From Hypoxylon rubiginosum (taxonomy: Eukaryota; Ascomycota; Sordariomycetes; Xylariales; Hypoxylaceae), in contig CADCXA010000021.1 in the NCBI GenBank assembly GCA_902806565.1, positions 124,001-188,000 of the forward strand: 64,000 bases of DNA, given 5' to 3'. A model generated the notes under the pieces. The model was not told where the DNA came from, made no database searches, and saw nothing but the letters and a program-made list of their open reading frames with translations. The position numbers were made by a program, and so were the translations under genes. Position 1 is the stretch's first letter, and each line of letters starts with the position of its first letter. Below, in pieces: positions 24,126 through 35,277 of the stretch.

Positions 24126-25858
24126 CTATAACTGAGGGTTGAACCTGCTTCGTATCCTCTCGCCGAAGATGAAGAAGACAAGCGGGATCGGGACCAGCGC
24201 GAGCGAGATGAACCCGAGCAGGCTGTTGCCCCAGCCGAGGCCCAGAGCGTTGTACATCTCGAGGCCGCCCAGGGGCAGCAGCGCACCAAGGAGCGACCGG
24301 AGGACGGCCATGGCGGCTGTGGTGGATGCCGCGTACAGGGGATAAATATCGAGGAGGTAATTTTGAGCGCAGAACTATTCAACACGTTAGCTTTCCAGTT
24401 CATGAATGGGTAACTAAACAGACATGGATAACCTACCATAATACCCATCAAGCCGGAGCTGAATATCAAGACGCCAAGCATAGGAACAATCCAGTGCACG
24501 CCAAATTCCACCGTCCACCCGTAAATAAACAGCCCGATAGGCAGCGCGACGCCGCACGGGATCGTAAACGCGGGCGCGATCCGGACCTCGGGCCTGTGCG
24601 CGACGCCCTTAGCCTGGTTCCTTTTGACCATCCGGTCCGTCAGCTGCCCGAAGCCGACGACGCCGAGCATCATGCCCAGACCGGCGGGCAGGAACGTGAG
24701 GCCGCTGTCGCCCTCGCCGAAGCCGTAGTGCTCCGTGTACACGAACGAGAAGGTGGTAATAAGAAGATACAGGATCCCGTACGTGATGGCGACGTACAGG
24801 GCCATGAGCGTGACGATGGGCGTCAGCAGCAGCAGCTTCATCGGCCGGATGATGGCGTGCTTGAACTGCTCCTTGGGCGTCAGCCGCCCCGAGAGCTTGC
24901 TGCGCAGCTGCGGGTTCCCCGTCTCCTTGCGAAGCCTGAGGGTCTTGTGCTCCAGGATGATGGGGGCGAACGTCTCGAGTAGGAAGAAATAGGAAAGGGG
25001 GATGAGGAGGCCGCTCTGCTTTCGCGTTAGCGCTTATACGATACAGGATGGGTCGCAATTTATGCGTTGGAGGGCAGCTTACCAGTATGACGATCAACCA
25101 GTAGACCCATCTCCAGCCAGCAGCCTCGATCAGGTAACCGCCGGCAATCGGACCGATGCAGGGGCCGAGGAGAGGACCCAAGGCCCAGGCGGCCATGGCG
25201 CCGCCGCGCTTCTCCACGGGCATCACGTCCGCGATGCTGCCGCTTCCGATGGTGACGGGCACGGACCCGGCGAGGCCCATGAGCAGGCGGAAGGCCATCA
25301 GCATGCCGATGCCGTTGCTGAGGGCGGCGCCGACGGAGAAGACGACGAAGAGTAAGTTGCCGAACATGTACAGGGGTCTGCGCCCGAAGATCTCGCTGAG
25401 CGGCGCCACGAGGAGCGGGCCGAAGGCGAAGCCGAGGATGTATACCGAGACGAGGAACGTCGCCACGGTAGAAGAGGTCTCGTGGAACTGTATCATGATG
25501 CCGCGGATACCGGGGGCAAACATGGAGGAGCCTAACGGACTATGGTATGTTAGAATAAGAGCTGAAGGGATGAAAAAGGGGTTAAAGAGAAGAAGCGAGG
25601 TGCTTACGTTACGACGGTCATTACCGATAGAATACCGACATTTAGCCACTTCTTGTTGTCCGTCCAGTTCATTGGATTTTCTGGGTCGTCAGGCCCATCC
25701 CAGTCTACAACGTTAGGATCGTTCTCGTCGGGTTTGGTTTCATGGACGTCAAGTCCTGCCTCAACATCTTGTTCATGTTCTAAATTTGACCCAACGGTCG
25801 AAGAGTCCATATCAGGTACCGTGGGGACATATTCCTTTTCCGTCCCGTCGGCGGTCAT
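24126..25858 (-). CDS. MFS transporter, DHA1 (TPO/polyamine-azole type) family
   Basis: Four predicted exons on the minus strand: 25858-25608, 25539-25083, 25015-24437 and 24374-24126, giving 511 residues. Introns are 62-68 bp with donors GTAAGC, GTAAGC and GTAGGT; the first has branch TCTAAC, and its acceptor ATAG restores [11 protein letters not shown]. The N-tail (about 70 residues) ends in [13 protein letters not shown], typical of this family. Motif A reads [13 protein letters not shown] (about 129-141). The rest fits 12 TM helices, with [14 protein letters not shown] in the central cytosolic loop, [13 protein letters not shown] before TM11 and the end [16 protein letters not shown]. It is probably a plasma-membrane proton antiporter. 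It converges with the tyrosinase gene, so export of phenolic products is conceivable but unproven. Confidence 0.92.
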
Positions 25859-26946
25859 CGTTAACAGGTCTTATTGTTGTTCGATTATGTGTTGTTGGTC
25901 TCGATTCTCTAGTAATGTTATAGGTATTATTTGAAATCCTCGAAGTATGGAGGAAAGCTTGGCGATTTGGTGGAATGATAATATACTACAGGCGGTATGA
26001 CAATGGAAAGGAAGTTGAATTTACTACTTATATAACAGCATCGGACGACACCAACGCCCCGAATACAGGACGGCGCCCCCCGGTACGGATGCGGATTCAT
26101 CCCGGGGTCGTTCTGCATAGATTTATGCAAGCCCCACAATGAATAATTCTTATGTGGACTCGGGACGAGCCTTAGACCCGAAAACTAAGATCGAAACCCC
26201 CTAGCGGCACGATTCATTGGGTCACCAAGAAATGGTAGCGTGTTGTGAGCGAATAGAATAGCCCTTCTCGAATTGTAATATCCGTCGTCTTTCGTACTTT
26301 CGTATACTTTCGTATACTTCGTTTACATTCGTATAAAGTTATGCGAATCCTCGTCTAGACTCGTCTTTTTCCCCTTTCGTAATTTGGGCACGATTTATTG
26401 GCTGCGTAACAGTCGGTTGGCGGACCGTCCGAATCCTGGAGGTCGAAGCTTCTACCGTCAGCTGCAAGTACATACACGTGGAAAGGTTGCTGTCGCTCAT
26501 TGCCAGACCTACCCGGAATCAGTAGCAACGACGTGACTTTGTGTCGCGTAGCACTATCTTGAAGTCACGACAGCGAATGTCCTCCCAGGCAATGACCGGG
26601 CTAATAGAAGTGGTAGATGTTGTCATATCGTAGTCGTTATGCTGCTGGGAGTTCGGAGCTTGTGTGACTGAGCGGGGGCTAGGCTATAGGACGAATTGCG
26701 GCTAGTAGTATCATAAAGGGGTCTGTATACGATCCACGCTAGTTAAACGGATAGCGCCAAAAGGACCGTCTTGGCGTCTTGCTAAATTTCGCATAGGGGA
26801 TTAAGATCCTGTTACATTCGGCTTGTAGGTCAAATGTGTCCCTGAAGTGGACGTTGGTAATACGAGGAGTAGGCATCTGGTCCGAACGAATAACGATACT
26901 AGATTCAGCGTTGCATATATTGCATGTGTCCTCGTCTCCAATGGCA
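25859..26946. other. Intergenic segment with short TTTCGTATAC repeats
   Basis: Contains the promoter of the second MFS gene (high-coordinate side of 25858). Around 26288-26335 a run of near-repeats of TTTCGTATAC (CTTTCGTATACTTTCGTATA and variants) forms a small imperfect array. No gene is supported; ORFs here are short and motif-free. Confidence 0.45.
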
Positions 26947-28032
26947 TCAAAACTGCACCTCGTCTTGCTGGATGTCGTTGACGCGAAACGTCTCGGGATC
27001 CCTCAGCGGCGTCCATTGTTCCGCCTCGCTGACGCGGTAGGACCTGACGGTGTCGACGGGCTCTCGCAAGGCCGGGAATATGATGCTCTGCCAGTCGAAG
27101 CGGACCAGATGGTCGGAGCTGGGCACCCAGCGCCCGCCCCGGTACTCCTCGAAAGTCTTGGCGGAGAAGTCGATCTCGAACTTGGACTCCGCCGCGTTCC
27201 ACCTCCGCAGGTACTCCTCCGGTATGGCGGCCACCTCGAGGATCTCGGCGAACTCGGCGCCCATGTGGTCTCGGATTTCCTCCAGGTAGCGACCCATCCC
27301 GGTCATGCGCCTATCGTAGCCGCGGTCCACGTAGATGATGTGGCTCTGCGAGCCGTTGGAAGGCTGTACCACCTCGCGTAGCCGGCACCGTCGCACGGGC
27401 GGTCGGAACCGCGCTGCCGTGTCGAGGATCGCGTTGGACGCGGGTAGTACGCACGTAAGCGAGCGCACGTCCAGGAACGGATTGCCGACGAGGATCCAGA
27501 GGAAGCTGCCGTCCTTTATGCTGTGCAAGTCCAAGGCGAGGTGCCGCGCTGCCGGATATTGGCCCCACCTCGGCACGACGTTGATGTCGGAGGGTGGCCG
27601 GCACACGCTCACGTACAGAATGTCGAGCTCCGGGCGGAAAGCCCGGAATGGTACGGGACATCCTGCTATTGGCGAGTATCGAAGGTGGGTTGAAGACATG
27701 GCTAGCTCTCGCGACTCGCGGCACACATGCATATGTATGGGGAAGTCCGTATCTACAAGGAAGGGCTCCAGGAACCTAGACCGCCTAGAAGATTCGCGCT
27801 CGGGGTCCCAGCGTACTGGTTCTTCCTCTAATGGCCACGGGATACATACCTCCGGGATGTCGTCCGGAAGAGCGAAGCGCCATATCATGTAACGGAGCTC
27901 CGTAGGTAGATCATTGAAATTGGTGAATGTACCAGTACGTTCATTCGCCGTTATATTCGTCATTTTAGAGCCAAGGGAGCATGTACCAAGAGAGTGGATG
28001 AAAGGAAGCACTTGGTGAGGAAGTAAGAACAA
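26947..28032 (-). CDS. 2EXR-domain protein
   Basis: One-exon ORF of 361 residues. Residues about 37-57 read FTNFNDLPTELRYMIWRFALP, the signature opening of the fungal 2EXR domain. Conserved later segments include MHVCRESRELA and FRPELDILYV, both usual in this family. The first ATG gives a 23-residue hydrophobic lead; an internal ATG at 27963 (MTNITANERTG) is an equally plausible start, since 2EXR normally begins near the N terminus. The function of 2EXR proteins is unknown; the family is strongly expanded and lineage-variable in Pezizomycotina. No signal peptide is clearly needed. It lies downstream of the CLD1-like gene on the same strand, 488 bp away. Confidence 0.82.
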   Translation of the reverse strand: MFLLPHQVLPFIHSLGTCSLGSKMTNITANERTGTFTNFNDLPTELRYMIWRFALPDDIPEVCIPWPLEEEPVRWDPERESSRRSRFLEPFLVDTDFPIHMHVCRESRELAMSSTHLRYSPIAGCPVPFRAFRPELDILYVSVCRPPSDINVVPRWGQYPAARHLALDLHSIKDGSFLWILVGNPFLDVRSLTCVLPASNAILDTAARFRPPVRRCRLREVVQPSNGSQSHIIYVDRGYDRRMTGMGRYLEEIRDHMGAEFAEILEVAAIPEEYLRRWNAAESKFEIDFSAKTFEEYRGGRWVPSSDHLVRFDWQSIIFPALREPVDTVRSYRVSEAEQWTPLRDPETFRVNDIQQDEVQF

Positions 28033-28520
28033 GCCATGGCGCTTCGGGGAGAGGAGGCGGTTTATCGTTTATCGAGATAACCGGATGTCGCTTATGTAAC
28101 CATCGGTTGTGCAATATTCCCGCCAACTGCATATCTTAACTCATTTTAAAATACGAAGTCGTATTATGGATCTGAGCTGAACCGTGGAATTTACAGTTAC
28201 ATTCGTACCAGGAGACTTGGGTTCGATCTCTCTTATGAATCTTATAAAAATAGCAATACTGATGTGACTTTAGAATTTTCTCTGATCTAATCGGAGATAT
28301 GAATCTGAATCTATATTATATTTACGAGGTAGGCATGTGTGTACCGTCACATGCGATTAGGGGAACATATAGGGGGACATATTGTAGTCTAGCAATTCCA
28401 TCGCTCATAAACGTACATGTGTCGTAATATGTATGGGATCTCTCTAACTCATAGCCAAACCGTAACGCCAGGCGATGCATTTTAGACCCTCGCTGATCTT
28501 GTAATGTCAGGCTTGAAGGT
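28033..28520. other. Intergenic segment
   Basis: Lies between two minus-strand genes: the 3' untranslated region of the hydrolase and the promoter of the 2EXR gene. The short ORF at 28322-28561 has no motif. Nothing else is visible. Confidence 0.45.
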
Positions 28521-30237
28521 TTAGGATCTCTCTCGTAGCGTCTGCTGTCGAGTCTCCTCAAGCTCTTTCCGGACGTAGTCGTTGAACTCGTCTGGATTAT
28601 CTAGGTATAAGTGGTGTCCGGCCTTGCTTACGATGACGACTTTCGCACCACCGTTTTCCTTCCGCTTCTCTTCCTCGGTGCCATGCAGTAGCGCTTTGAC
28701 TTTGGCTTGCTTGAGTTTCTCCTCGGCCGCAAGACCACCTGCGACGTCCATCCAGTCGTTCTCGCCATACATGAACACGATTGGATACCCTGTTTCTTTT
28801 GCGGCTGGTTCTGTTTCCGTTGCAGGAGTGATGGTCTGCCTGCCTACCCGATGGATTCGGTTGATGACAGGCCGCCGCGCATGTGCACCGGGAGCGAGTA
28901 GATATGGTAATACATATTCGCCGCTTCCTCTCTGCCTAAAGATCGAGTACGCGTAGTCGTGGAGTTTATCTTTCTCGTCCGAGGTTAAGTGGTTAAATCG
29001 ACGAGAGGTCCAGCCTGACGCAACCCGTGGTCCTAACGGTCCTGCCAATCGTATAATACTGAATGGTGATACATTAGCATCCCACAACCAGACCAGCCAT
29101 GGAGGATAGGGTCGTTTCTTGGGTGCACTGGCATCTGTTTGATTTGCGTCAAGAGCTCTGTGGTCCTGGGTCGTCGACTGCTGGTCGACAGTGAACTCGT
29201 CTTGAAATGTCGATTCCGTGGGCTCCGGCATTTCGGCAGTAACAGCGTAGGGATCTTCTGGCACTCCAACTGGCGAGGCGAGGATCAGCTTATTCAGGTG
29301 ACCCGGATATTTGAGCGCATAGGAGACGCCAAGGTAGCCACCCAGAGAATGGCCAAGGAGGGTGAATTTGTCGATCTTTCGAATCTGTCGCCATTCCTCA
29401 AGCGCGTCGATAAACCAATTCTCTGCCTCCGTGATCTTCGCTGCGGGGTCCCTCGCACATATCTTGAAAGGCGGTCTTGTCGAGTTGCCCATTCCTAGCC
29501 AATCCAAAGCATAGAGCTTCCAACCTTTGGCGCGACTAATATTTTCGAAATTCTTGTAATAGAATCCTAGTCCAGCACCATATCCATGAAGCATAACCAA
29601 CGTGTCATCGACCGGTTCTCCAACGCGCTCTACCGAGAACTCGTTTAGACCTCTGTTCTTGCCTGACAATGCAACCATCGTCGACTTCCACACCCTTGGC
29701 CCGTAAGGGTCGATTTTCGTTGATGTCTCAGTTTCGCCCGGGTTTTCCGCTGATGGTACTTCTGTCGCAGAGCTCGTGCCTGAGGCGACGGCTTCTCGAA
29801 GATACGGAATGCATGATATTACGTTACGCTCGGCGATGGTGGGGGTGACACTGTGCCACTGCGAACGGGTTAGAGAAGATCAAAGATCAGGTAATGCATA
29901 TTCTACATGGCCGCACGAGAGAAATTAGGTAGGCGGCTATATATAATGAGATCGTACATACCCATTGGTATACGGCTTCCTTGTAGCCTAACGGAAACAT
30001 GCTCATGCTGGGCGGTTTGGTTACAGGCCTCCTTTCTGAGGCTTGTTCTCTGGATCTTCGGGCTGACATGGGCCGTGGTAGTCTTCCACCGGGGATACTC
30101 GAGGGTACGGTAACGGGTTCCTCGATTGACATGTTAGTCCTCGAGGTTGAGCTGGTGTTATCGGCGTGCTGAATTCGCGCAACGGTGGTCACAAGCTTCC
30201 TCGATTGTACAACAGCTGAAGTTGGATTTTTGAGCAT
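28521..30237 (-). CDS. Mitochondrial alpha/beta hydrolase, CLD1/ABHD4-5 family (cardiolipin deacylase-like)
   Basis: Two predicted exons, 30237-29962 and 29858-28521, giving 537 residues. Donor GTATGT and acceptor CGCAG join in phase 0 to recreate FPLGYKEAVYQW-WHSVTPTI, the family's W-W motif. The N terminus (MLKNPTSAVVQSRKLVTTVA) is basic and acid-poor, like a mitochondrial presequence. The oxyanion region is HGYGAG (about 183), the nucleophile elbow is GHSLGG with Ser about 263, the acid is probably in YGENDWMD, and the catalytic His is in KAGHHLYLDN (about 507). HHLYLD also fits the HX4D motif of the ABHD4/5 group. Yeast Cld1 removes a fatty acid from cardiolipin to start its remodelling. 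A Ser/Thr/Gln-rich insert (about residues 300-345) is poorly conserved in such proteins. Confidence 0.9.
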
Positions 30238-33028
30238 ACCGAAAGGGTGGCAAAGCCGGCCACTCCTTATCTTATAGGATTCAGGGGGGCGATCTCTGAG
30301 ACATCGAAGGGACGCGATAACGATTAGGTACAGGATAGGACAACAATGTCCAGTGCGTAATGCGCAAAGTCCGACCGCCCGCGGGTTAGCACGCAGGAGC
30401 TAGAAACTTTACGACAGGTCGGGATTCAAGAGTGGCTTAGTTCTAAGATTAGCTAGCCTCGAAAGCTGAGCGTGAACAAGGTCCGTCTGATGGGATTGGC
30501 TGTTAGCTGAACGAGTCAAGAGTACGTACATGTAGCCAGAAGAAAGGGAATAGAGTCGCGGGTTGGATGAATCCGCGGGACTCGACGGGTCAGCGGGTTT
30601 GGCGGGTCCCGAAAATATTGGGACCGGAAAGTTTAACTGTTCTCTCGGCTTTAACATTCCTCCCGCCCCGACCCATCAAGTTAACACACCTGGACCCTGC
30701 ATATATGTACCTACGATCCCGTACAACCTTTAGGCATGCATATAAGTAGAGAAAGGTTAAATACATCTCTAAAATATAATAATATATATTTCTGCCAATT
30801 TCATGATCACAGTTAGAGTAGTTATGGAAAGAAAAGAAGAAAAAAATGGCAAAGATCTGGTAGGAATGTGCTTTACCCCTGGTCCCGCTTTTACCTAAGT
30901 CAACAACGATGACGCGGATCTGTAAATCCGGGGTTATTAGCATCCTTTTCCTATCTCCGTTACAGGGTCTTACTGCAGTAGTAAGGACACGCTACACCAT
31001 GCGTTTTCCGATCAGGACCCTTTATGAGCTAATCGCATGGTTTGTTCTAGAACAATAATATTAATAGCTTCTTCTACCATGCATTCGGTCCTATGCCTGG
31101 CTATTTACTTTGTTTGCTTAGTCTCTTTTAGGAAAACAATCTCTGGGCTCGGCGCTGGTTGGAAATGATAGGCTTTTCTACCTATTCGAAACCATGAGAA
31201 TATGTAAAAGGAGAATGATGATATTACATTACGATTATCGACATAGCCAGCTTCATCGAATCTTCTTGTGTTCGTATTCAATCAATCCCATCTCTTCTAC
31301 TTCTGCTATATCTAGTAAGCCGTTCGCAATGCATTATTCTTCAACCCCTTGATATCCTTTCGAATACCCCTGTCCAGGCAAAACCACCGTTTTCAGACCG
31401 CTAGGACTAATGTTGTGCTTAGATCACATCCGTGTTAATGGCTATGAGATTTAAGAAGAAGAAAATTTGGTGTCCCTTCGTATGTCGCAGGATTGCGAGA
31501 CATGGTCGACGAAGTTGTCAAGACGAGAAGACGCGACCATGATATATCCGTTTATGAGCCTGATGTCTGCCATATCGATGTGCTATGGCTTCGCTTAAGA
31601 GAGCCTTCCTCCTCTTCCTTGATTGCTTGTGCAACACAAGTATACGCTGAGAGAGAGCCTGATATCGTGTGTAAATGGTCGTCTGGTGTGGACAACAGGT
31701 TCAGACACGAACAGGAGAGAGCCATGCATTTCCTGAACGGATGGAACCAAAGGGCGGATTCTGAACTTTGCTGGTGAATCCGACCACGGCCCCCGTATAG
31801 ACTTTAAAACAGGTAGGACTTCTTGCCTGGCTGGAAGCCCCCGGGCAGGGGATCTGGGTAGTTGATTTCCCAGCTGGCTGGCTTTACGGTGAGTTTGGTA
31901 GAAGTAGGTTTGGTGAACGAAGGCTCTCGAGTCTTATGTTCCTTCGAATCGTGACCAGTGGAGGTATAGACATCTGAACGAGGTTTGCTATCCATGACTT
32001 GGGTAGGTAGATAATGAGAAGTAGGTATCTCGAACTTTTACACAAAGTATTGATGGGGTTTCGACGTACTCTAATTACAGTTCCTCGGTAGAGAATACAA
32101 AAAGCTGAGTATACGGCGGGTATAAATATACTTCATAAGATATCCTTACTTACGGCCGGCACCTTTATAGGACCATCCCAAGGCGAAATCAATGAGATAG
32201 CAATGTGTATGAACTCGCAGCCTTGGACCGACAACTCAATGCAGTAGGTAGTACAGATCAAAAAAGGCTTTCATACAAGGATCTTCATTGCCGTACGTCA
32301 GCAAATATGCATCTTTTGATGCAGGAAAGGTCGACGACTTGCTGTAGGACACTGATAATCCTGCAGTATTGCGTAAATCATTCCAGAGATCATATGGTTG
32401 ATGCTTGTAGTACCCTATCGATACTCTGGAACTCGCCAGCTAAGCCTATAGAACCTCGGGATGCTTATGATTGTGCAATACGTGTTTGGTTACAATGAGG
32501 TTGGCTGCAATAAGCTGATATATAATTTCCCTATCCAGAGTTTGTTTAAAATAGACCGTGCAAGTATCTGTAGTGAGATTGTTGTGTTTATTGTGTTTAC
32601 AATTTGCGAGGTGGGTGTGGTACAGAGCTATCAGTTGAGGTTACAGCTACCCGGAGCTCGGAATAGCGCTATGACCACCTAAATTTCCATGTCGTGCAGG
32701 TCGTGTAGCTCCTGTAGCTCCTTCATCCCCTGTAAACACCCAGACACCGTAACATGTACTTCGTTAGGCTGTAGCGTGTGGGGAACTCAGCGTTACTTCG
32801 TGCTTCGGTCTAAAAAAGATCGATTGGATGACGGAATGGTATAGAACGCAATCCTCAATCGAATTACGACGACTTCTCCTCAAGTCCTACATGTTGTACG
32901 CAAGCCAGACGACACCCAGTTGATATTCATAAATGCGCCGATAACCTGTGAGTCACGTCGACGCGGGCTTACGTCCCCAGCCGCCTCATCCAGTTCGCAT
33001 CACAGAGCTCTCAAAAGACGCGAGAGCC
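30238..33028. other. Divergent intergenic region, 2.8 kb
   Basis: Holds the promoters of the CLD1-like gene (-) and the Spo7-like gene (+). Around 30577-30610 there is a G-rich stretch (CGGGTCAGCGGGTTTGGCGGG) whose style recalls subterminal repeats of hAT transposons; no TIR pair was found. Small ORFs at 31493-31777 (+, 94 codons) and 31804-31995 (-, 63 codons, Pro/Lys/Thr-rich) are possible small genes but have no support beyond length. Nothing else is called. Confidence 0.4.
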
Positions 33029-34303
33029 ATGGCCGACACTATCGACTCCATCGTCAAGGGCGCTCCTCAGCCTGGCCAGGAGATCAAATCTCCCCCGATG
33101 GGCACCAGCCCTATCAGCCAAGAAAAGCCAGGCGACCCTCTGAAGCACACGCCGAGCGCGCCGTCTATGATCTACCTCAACATGTTGATCCTCGAAGCTT
33201 CCCTACGCTCCCAATACCTCGAACTCCGAGCCCGACGACGCAAGCACACGTTCTTCCTGAGCTTACTATGCCTCTGGTTAGCAGGATTCAGCTACGCCTT
33301 GTTCCTTGCGCCGCGAGAGGATGGCAGCGGTGTCGGCGGGTCGGTATACTGGGTCGTTGATATGACGGAAAAGGTGTGCTTCATCAGCGGGATCGTTACG
33401 GGCATATTGGTCTGGGCGACTGGTATATGGGAACGGGGTATACGATGGCCGCGGCGTTGGTTCAGCATATGTAACCGAGGCTTGCGGGGGTTCAACTGCA
33501 AGTTAGTAGTGATTAAAAGATCCTGGTGGGTCGAGCTCGTCTCCCTTCTTGGCTTTTTCTTCACGTACGGCGCATTCTCCAGCAGGGCTGGCCAGTATCG
33601 CTTCGTGGAGCCTTCGATCTTGCGCGAGGTCGACCGGGAGTTGAATCTCAACCGCAACGAACACCCACAACTTCCTTTCGTCAGCACGGACGAGGAGAGA
33701 GGCGGCCACGAAGAGGACCTGTCGCCCGGTGGTGACTATGTTAAATTACTACTATGGCCGAAACCTTTCTCGCCGAACTTTCGCGAAAATTGGGAGCTCT
33801 ACAGGAGCGAGTACTGGGAAAGAGAAAACGAGCGCCGGGCCCTATTGAGAGCGAAGCTGAAAGCGCGTGATCGGCAAGTTGCAAAGGAACAGAGCGGTTG
33901 GTTTTGGTGGCTACCAGGACAGTCGAAAGTGGAAGACAAGGTACCTACGCACACACATGTTCATACGCATACTCATAGCCACGGAGAGACGGAAAAGACA
34001 CTACATCCTCGGCCTCCCACCATCGCAAAGGAGGGCAAACGGACTAGGAGCGGCAGTGTCCGGCGAGGTAGCAACTCAGCCGGATCATCATCGCGAACCC
34101 CGACGCCGCCGGTGGAGGAGGAAGGCGGAAGAAGTAGGAGAGGTAGCATGGCTTCTACTACTTCCGAGAAGAGGCGGAAGAAGCACCTCTCGACGGCCTC
34201 CAGATCCAAGAGGCCAGGTGTCGAGTCACGATCTGTCACGCCGGAATTCCCGTCGCCGCTTGCTAGGGAGAGCAGTGTTGGTAGCAACGATGCTTCCCAG
34301 TAG
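33029..34303 (+). CDS. Spo7-like regulatory subunit of the nuclear-envelope phosphatase
   Basis: One-exon ORF of 424 residues from ATG 33029 (MADTIDSIV); an in-frame GTG upstream at 32948 is not used. PSMIYLNMLILEASLRSQYL and the Arg-rich ELRARRRKHT (about 46-74) are the Spo7 signature, followed by TM1 (about 74-93), TM2 (about 116-134) and the conserved segment FNCKLVVIKRSWWVEL (about 155-170). In yeast Spo7 holds the Nem1 catalytic subunit at the ER/nuclear membrane and together they dephosphorylate lipin (Pah1), controlling triglyceride versus phospholipid synthesis. Filamentous-fungal proteins are longer than yeast's 259 residues. The C-terminal third is disordered, rich in Ser/Arg/Glu, and contains a His-alternating tract PTHTHVHTHTHSHG (about 306-319). 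Long opposite-strand ORFs are shadows. Confidence 0.9.
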   Translation: MADTIDSIVKGAPQPGQEIKSPPMGTSPISQEKPGDPLKHTPSAPSMIYLNMLILEASLRSQYLELRARRRKHTFFLSLLCLWLAGFSYALFLAPREDGSGVGGSVYWVVDMTEKVCFISGIVTGILVWATGIWERGIRWPRRWFSICNRGLRGFNCKLVVIKRSWWVELVSLLGFFFTYGAFSSRAGQYRFVEPSILREVDRELNLNRNEHPQLPFVSTDEERGGHEEDLSPGGDYVKLLLWPKPFSPNFRENWELYRSEYWERENERRALLRAKLKARDRQVAKEQSGWFWWLPGQSKVEDKVPTHTHVHTHTHSHGETEKTLHPRPPTIAKEGKRTRSGSVRRGSNSAGSSSRTPTPPVEEEGGRSRRGSMASTTSEKRRKKHLSTASRSKRPGVESRSVTPEFPSPLARESSVGSNDASQ

Positions 34304-35030
34304 GTGTTATATAAAAAGATAGCAATTGTGTTTATTAGTAGGCTGTTTTGCAGTAGTCTTAATCCATACGACTCTAGATTATACTCCTACCTAACCTTGG
34401 TTCAGGCAACGGGATATCACCTGACGAGTTATGCCTATCAAGGGCTCTGGCCTTCCGACTTTCGACCCCTTGGTCGGTATTAACCTATCAATCTTGACAG
34501 GAGGGCTAGATTTAAAAGAACAAGGGGCCGCAGTACCCATATATAGGTAACCCTTCGCAGTTAGGTTCGTAGCAACAACTATATTGTTTTTACTCCTTTA
34601 GATTTGCGTCGGGACAACGCCAATATTCTCAAAGCTTCCACCAGACCTACTAGTATCTATCTCGTAATGTCTCGTTGCTTTGTGAATGATAGATGTTGCA
34701 CGAAGAGGCTTTATATCATAACTAGGAGGATACATAATCAAGAAGCCGGTGCCCTACATATAGTACCTAGTATGATGTAGGTAGGCAGGTAGGCAGGTGG
34801 TCTACTTAAAGGTACTTTGGTACATAAGAGGTACACCTGTACCTAGGTAATGCCTTGACCCCCACCTTCGATTCGGTCGATTCGGTTGTGCATAAATGCA
34901 GATCTTAAAGTTAAAATAGAAACTGCAATTGCAGGGGGCTATCATAAGCTGTCATAAGCCGCTTGAATCCGCCGCGCCTTCGGGATTTTGATGTTTGTTC
35001 AGAAACCGACCTCGTCTCTCTCGATATTTG
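34304..35030. other. Intergenic segment with CTAGGTA/GGCAGGTA words
   Basis: Gene-free. Around 34778-34850 there are repeated words GTAGGCAGGTAGGCAGGTGG and GTACCTAGGTA. Similar CCTAGGTA palindromes recur at about 36884, 38004 and 44281, as dispersed short repeats common in some Sordariomycete genomes. Confidence 0.4.
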
Positions 35031-35075
35031 ACCTTTTTCACATTTTTCTCTTTTTCTCTTTTTCTCTCCTTCCCC
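35031..35075 (+). promoter_or_regulatory. CT-rich tract, core promoter/leader of the phosphatase-like gene
   Basis: Runs of TTTTTCTC repeated several times (TTTTTCTCTTTTTCTCTTTT) lie about 200-245 bp upstream of the start codon. Such pyrimidine tracts mark transcription start regions of many highly or constitutively expressed filamentous-fungal genes (established knowledge). No TATA box is clear. Confidence 0.5.
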
Positions 35076-35268
35076 GACACTCTCGCAACGTCTACCGAGT
35101 CATTTAATTCTACTTCGACATCACTTAGGGATACTCGACATTTCTTCTCCTGTCGTCTTCCCTCTATTATCGTCCCAATCCGCCAATCCACCAATCCACT
35201 ACCCCGCGTCCATTACCAATAAAGAAATCGCAACGATTAGACCAGCATTCGGACTACGAGACCAAAAG

Positions 35269-35277
35269 ATGAGATAA
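35269..35277 (+). promoter_or_regulatory. Two-codon upstream ORF overlapping the main start (TAATG)
   Basis: ATG AGA TAA at 35269-35277 encodes Met-Arg-stop. The last A of its stop codon is the first A of the main ATG at 35277, so stop and start overlap as TAATG. The upstream ATG has A at -3, a good context. A scanning ribosome meets it first, so main-frame translation would need leaky scanning, reinitiation at the overlap, or use of the in-frame ATG at 35292 (Met6). A transcript start between 35269 and 35277 would remove it. Confidence 0.6.

Noticed and set aside
24326..24982. 218-codon plus-strand ORF
   Set aside because: Antisense to exon 3 and intron 3 of the second MFS gene; composition is Arg/Gly/Asp-rich shadow.
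13745..25858. Secondary-metabolite gene cluster with two MFS genes and a tyrosinase
   Set aside because: No PKS, NRPS, terpene synthase or pathway regulator is present, and the genes are separated by unrelated genes and relics.
31493..31995. Two small ORFs (94 and 63 codons) as genes
   Set aside because: No motif, splice signal or conservation clue; ORFs of this size arise by chance in normal-composition intergenic DNA.
32948..33028. GTG start adding 27 residues to the Spo7-like protein
   Set aside because: GTG is not a normal start in fungal nuclear genes; the ATG at 33029 has a good context and suits the family.
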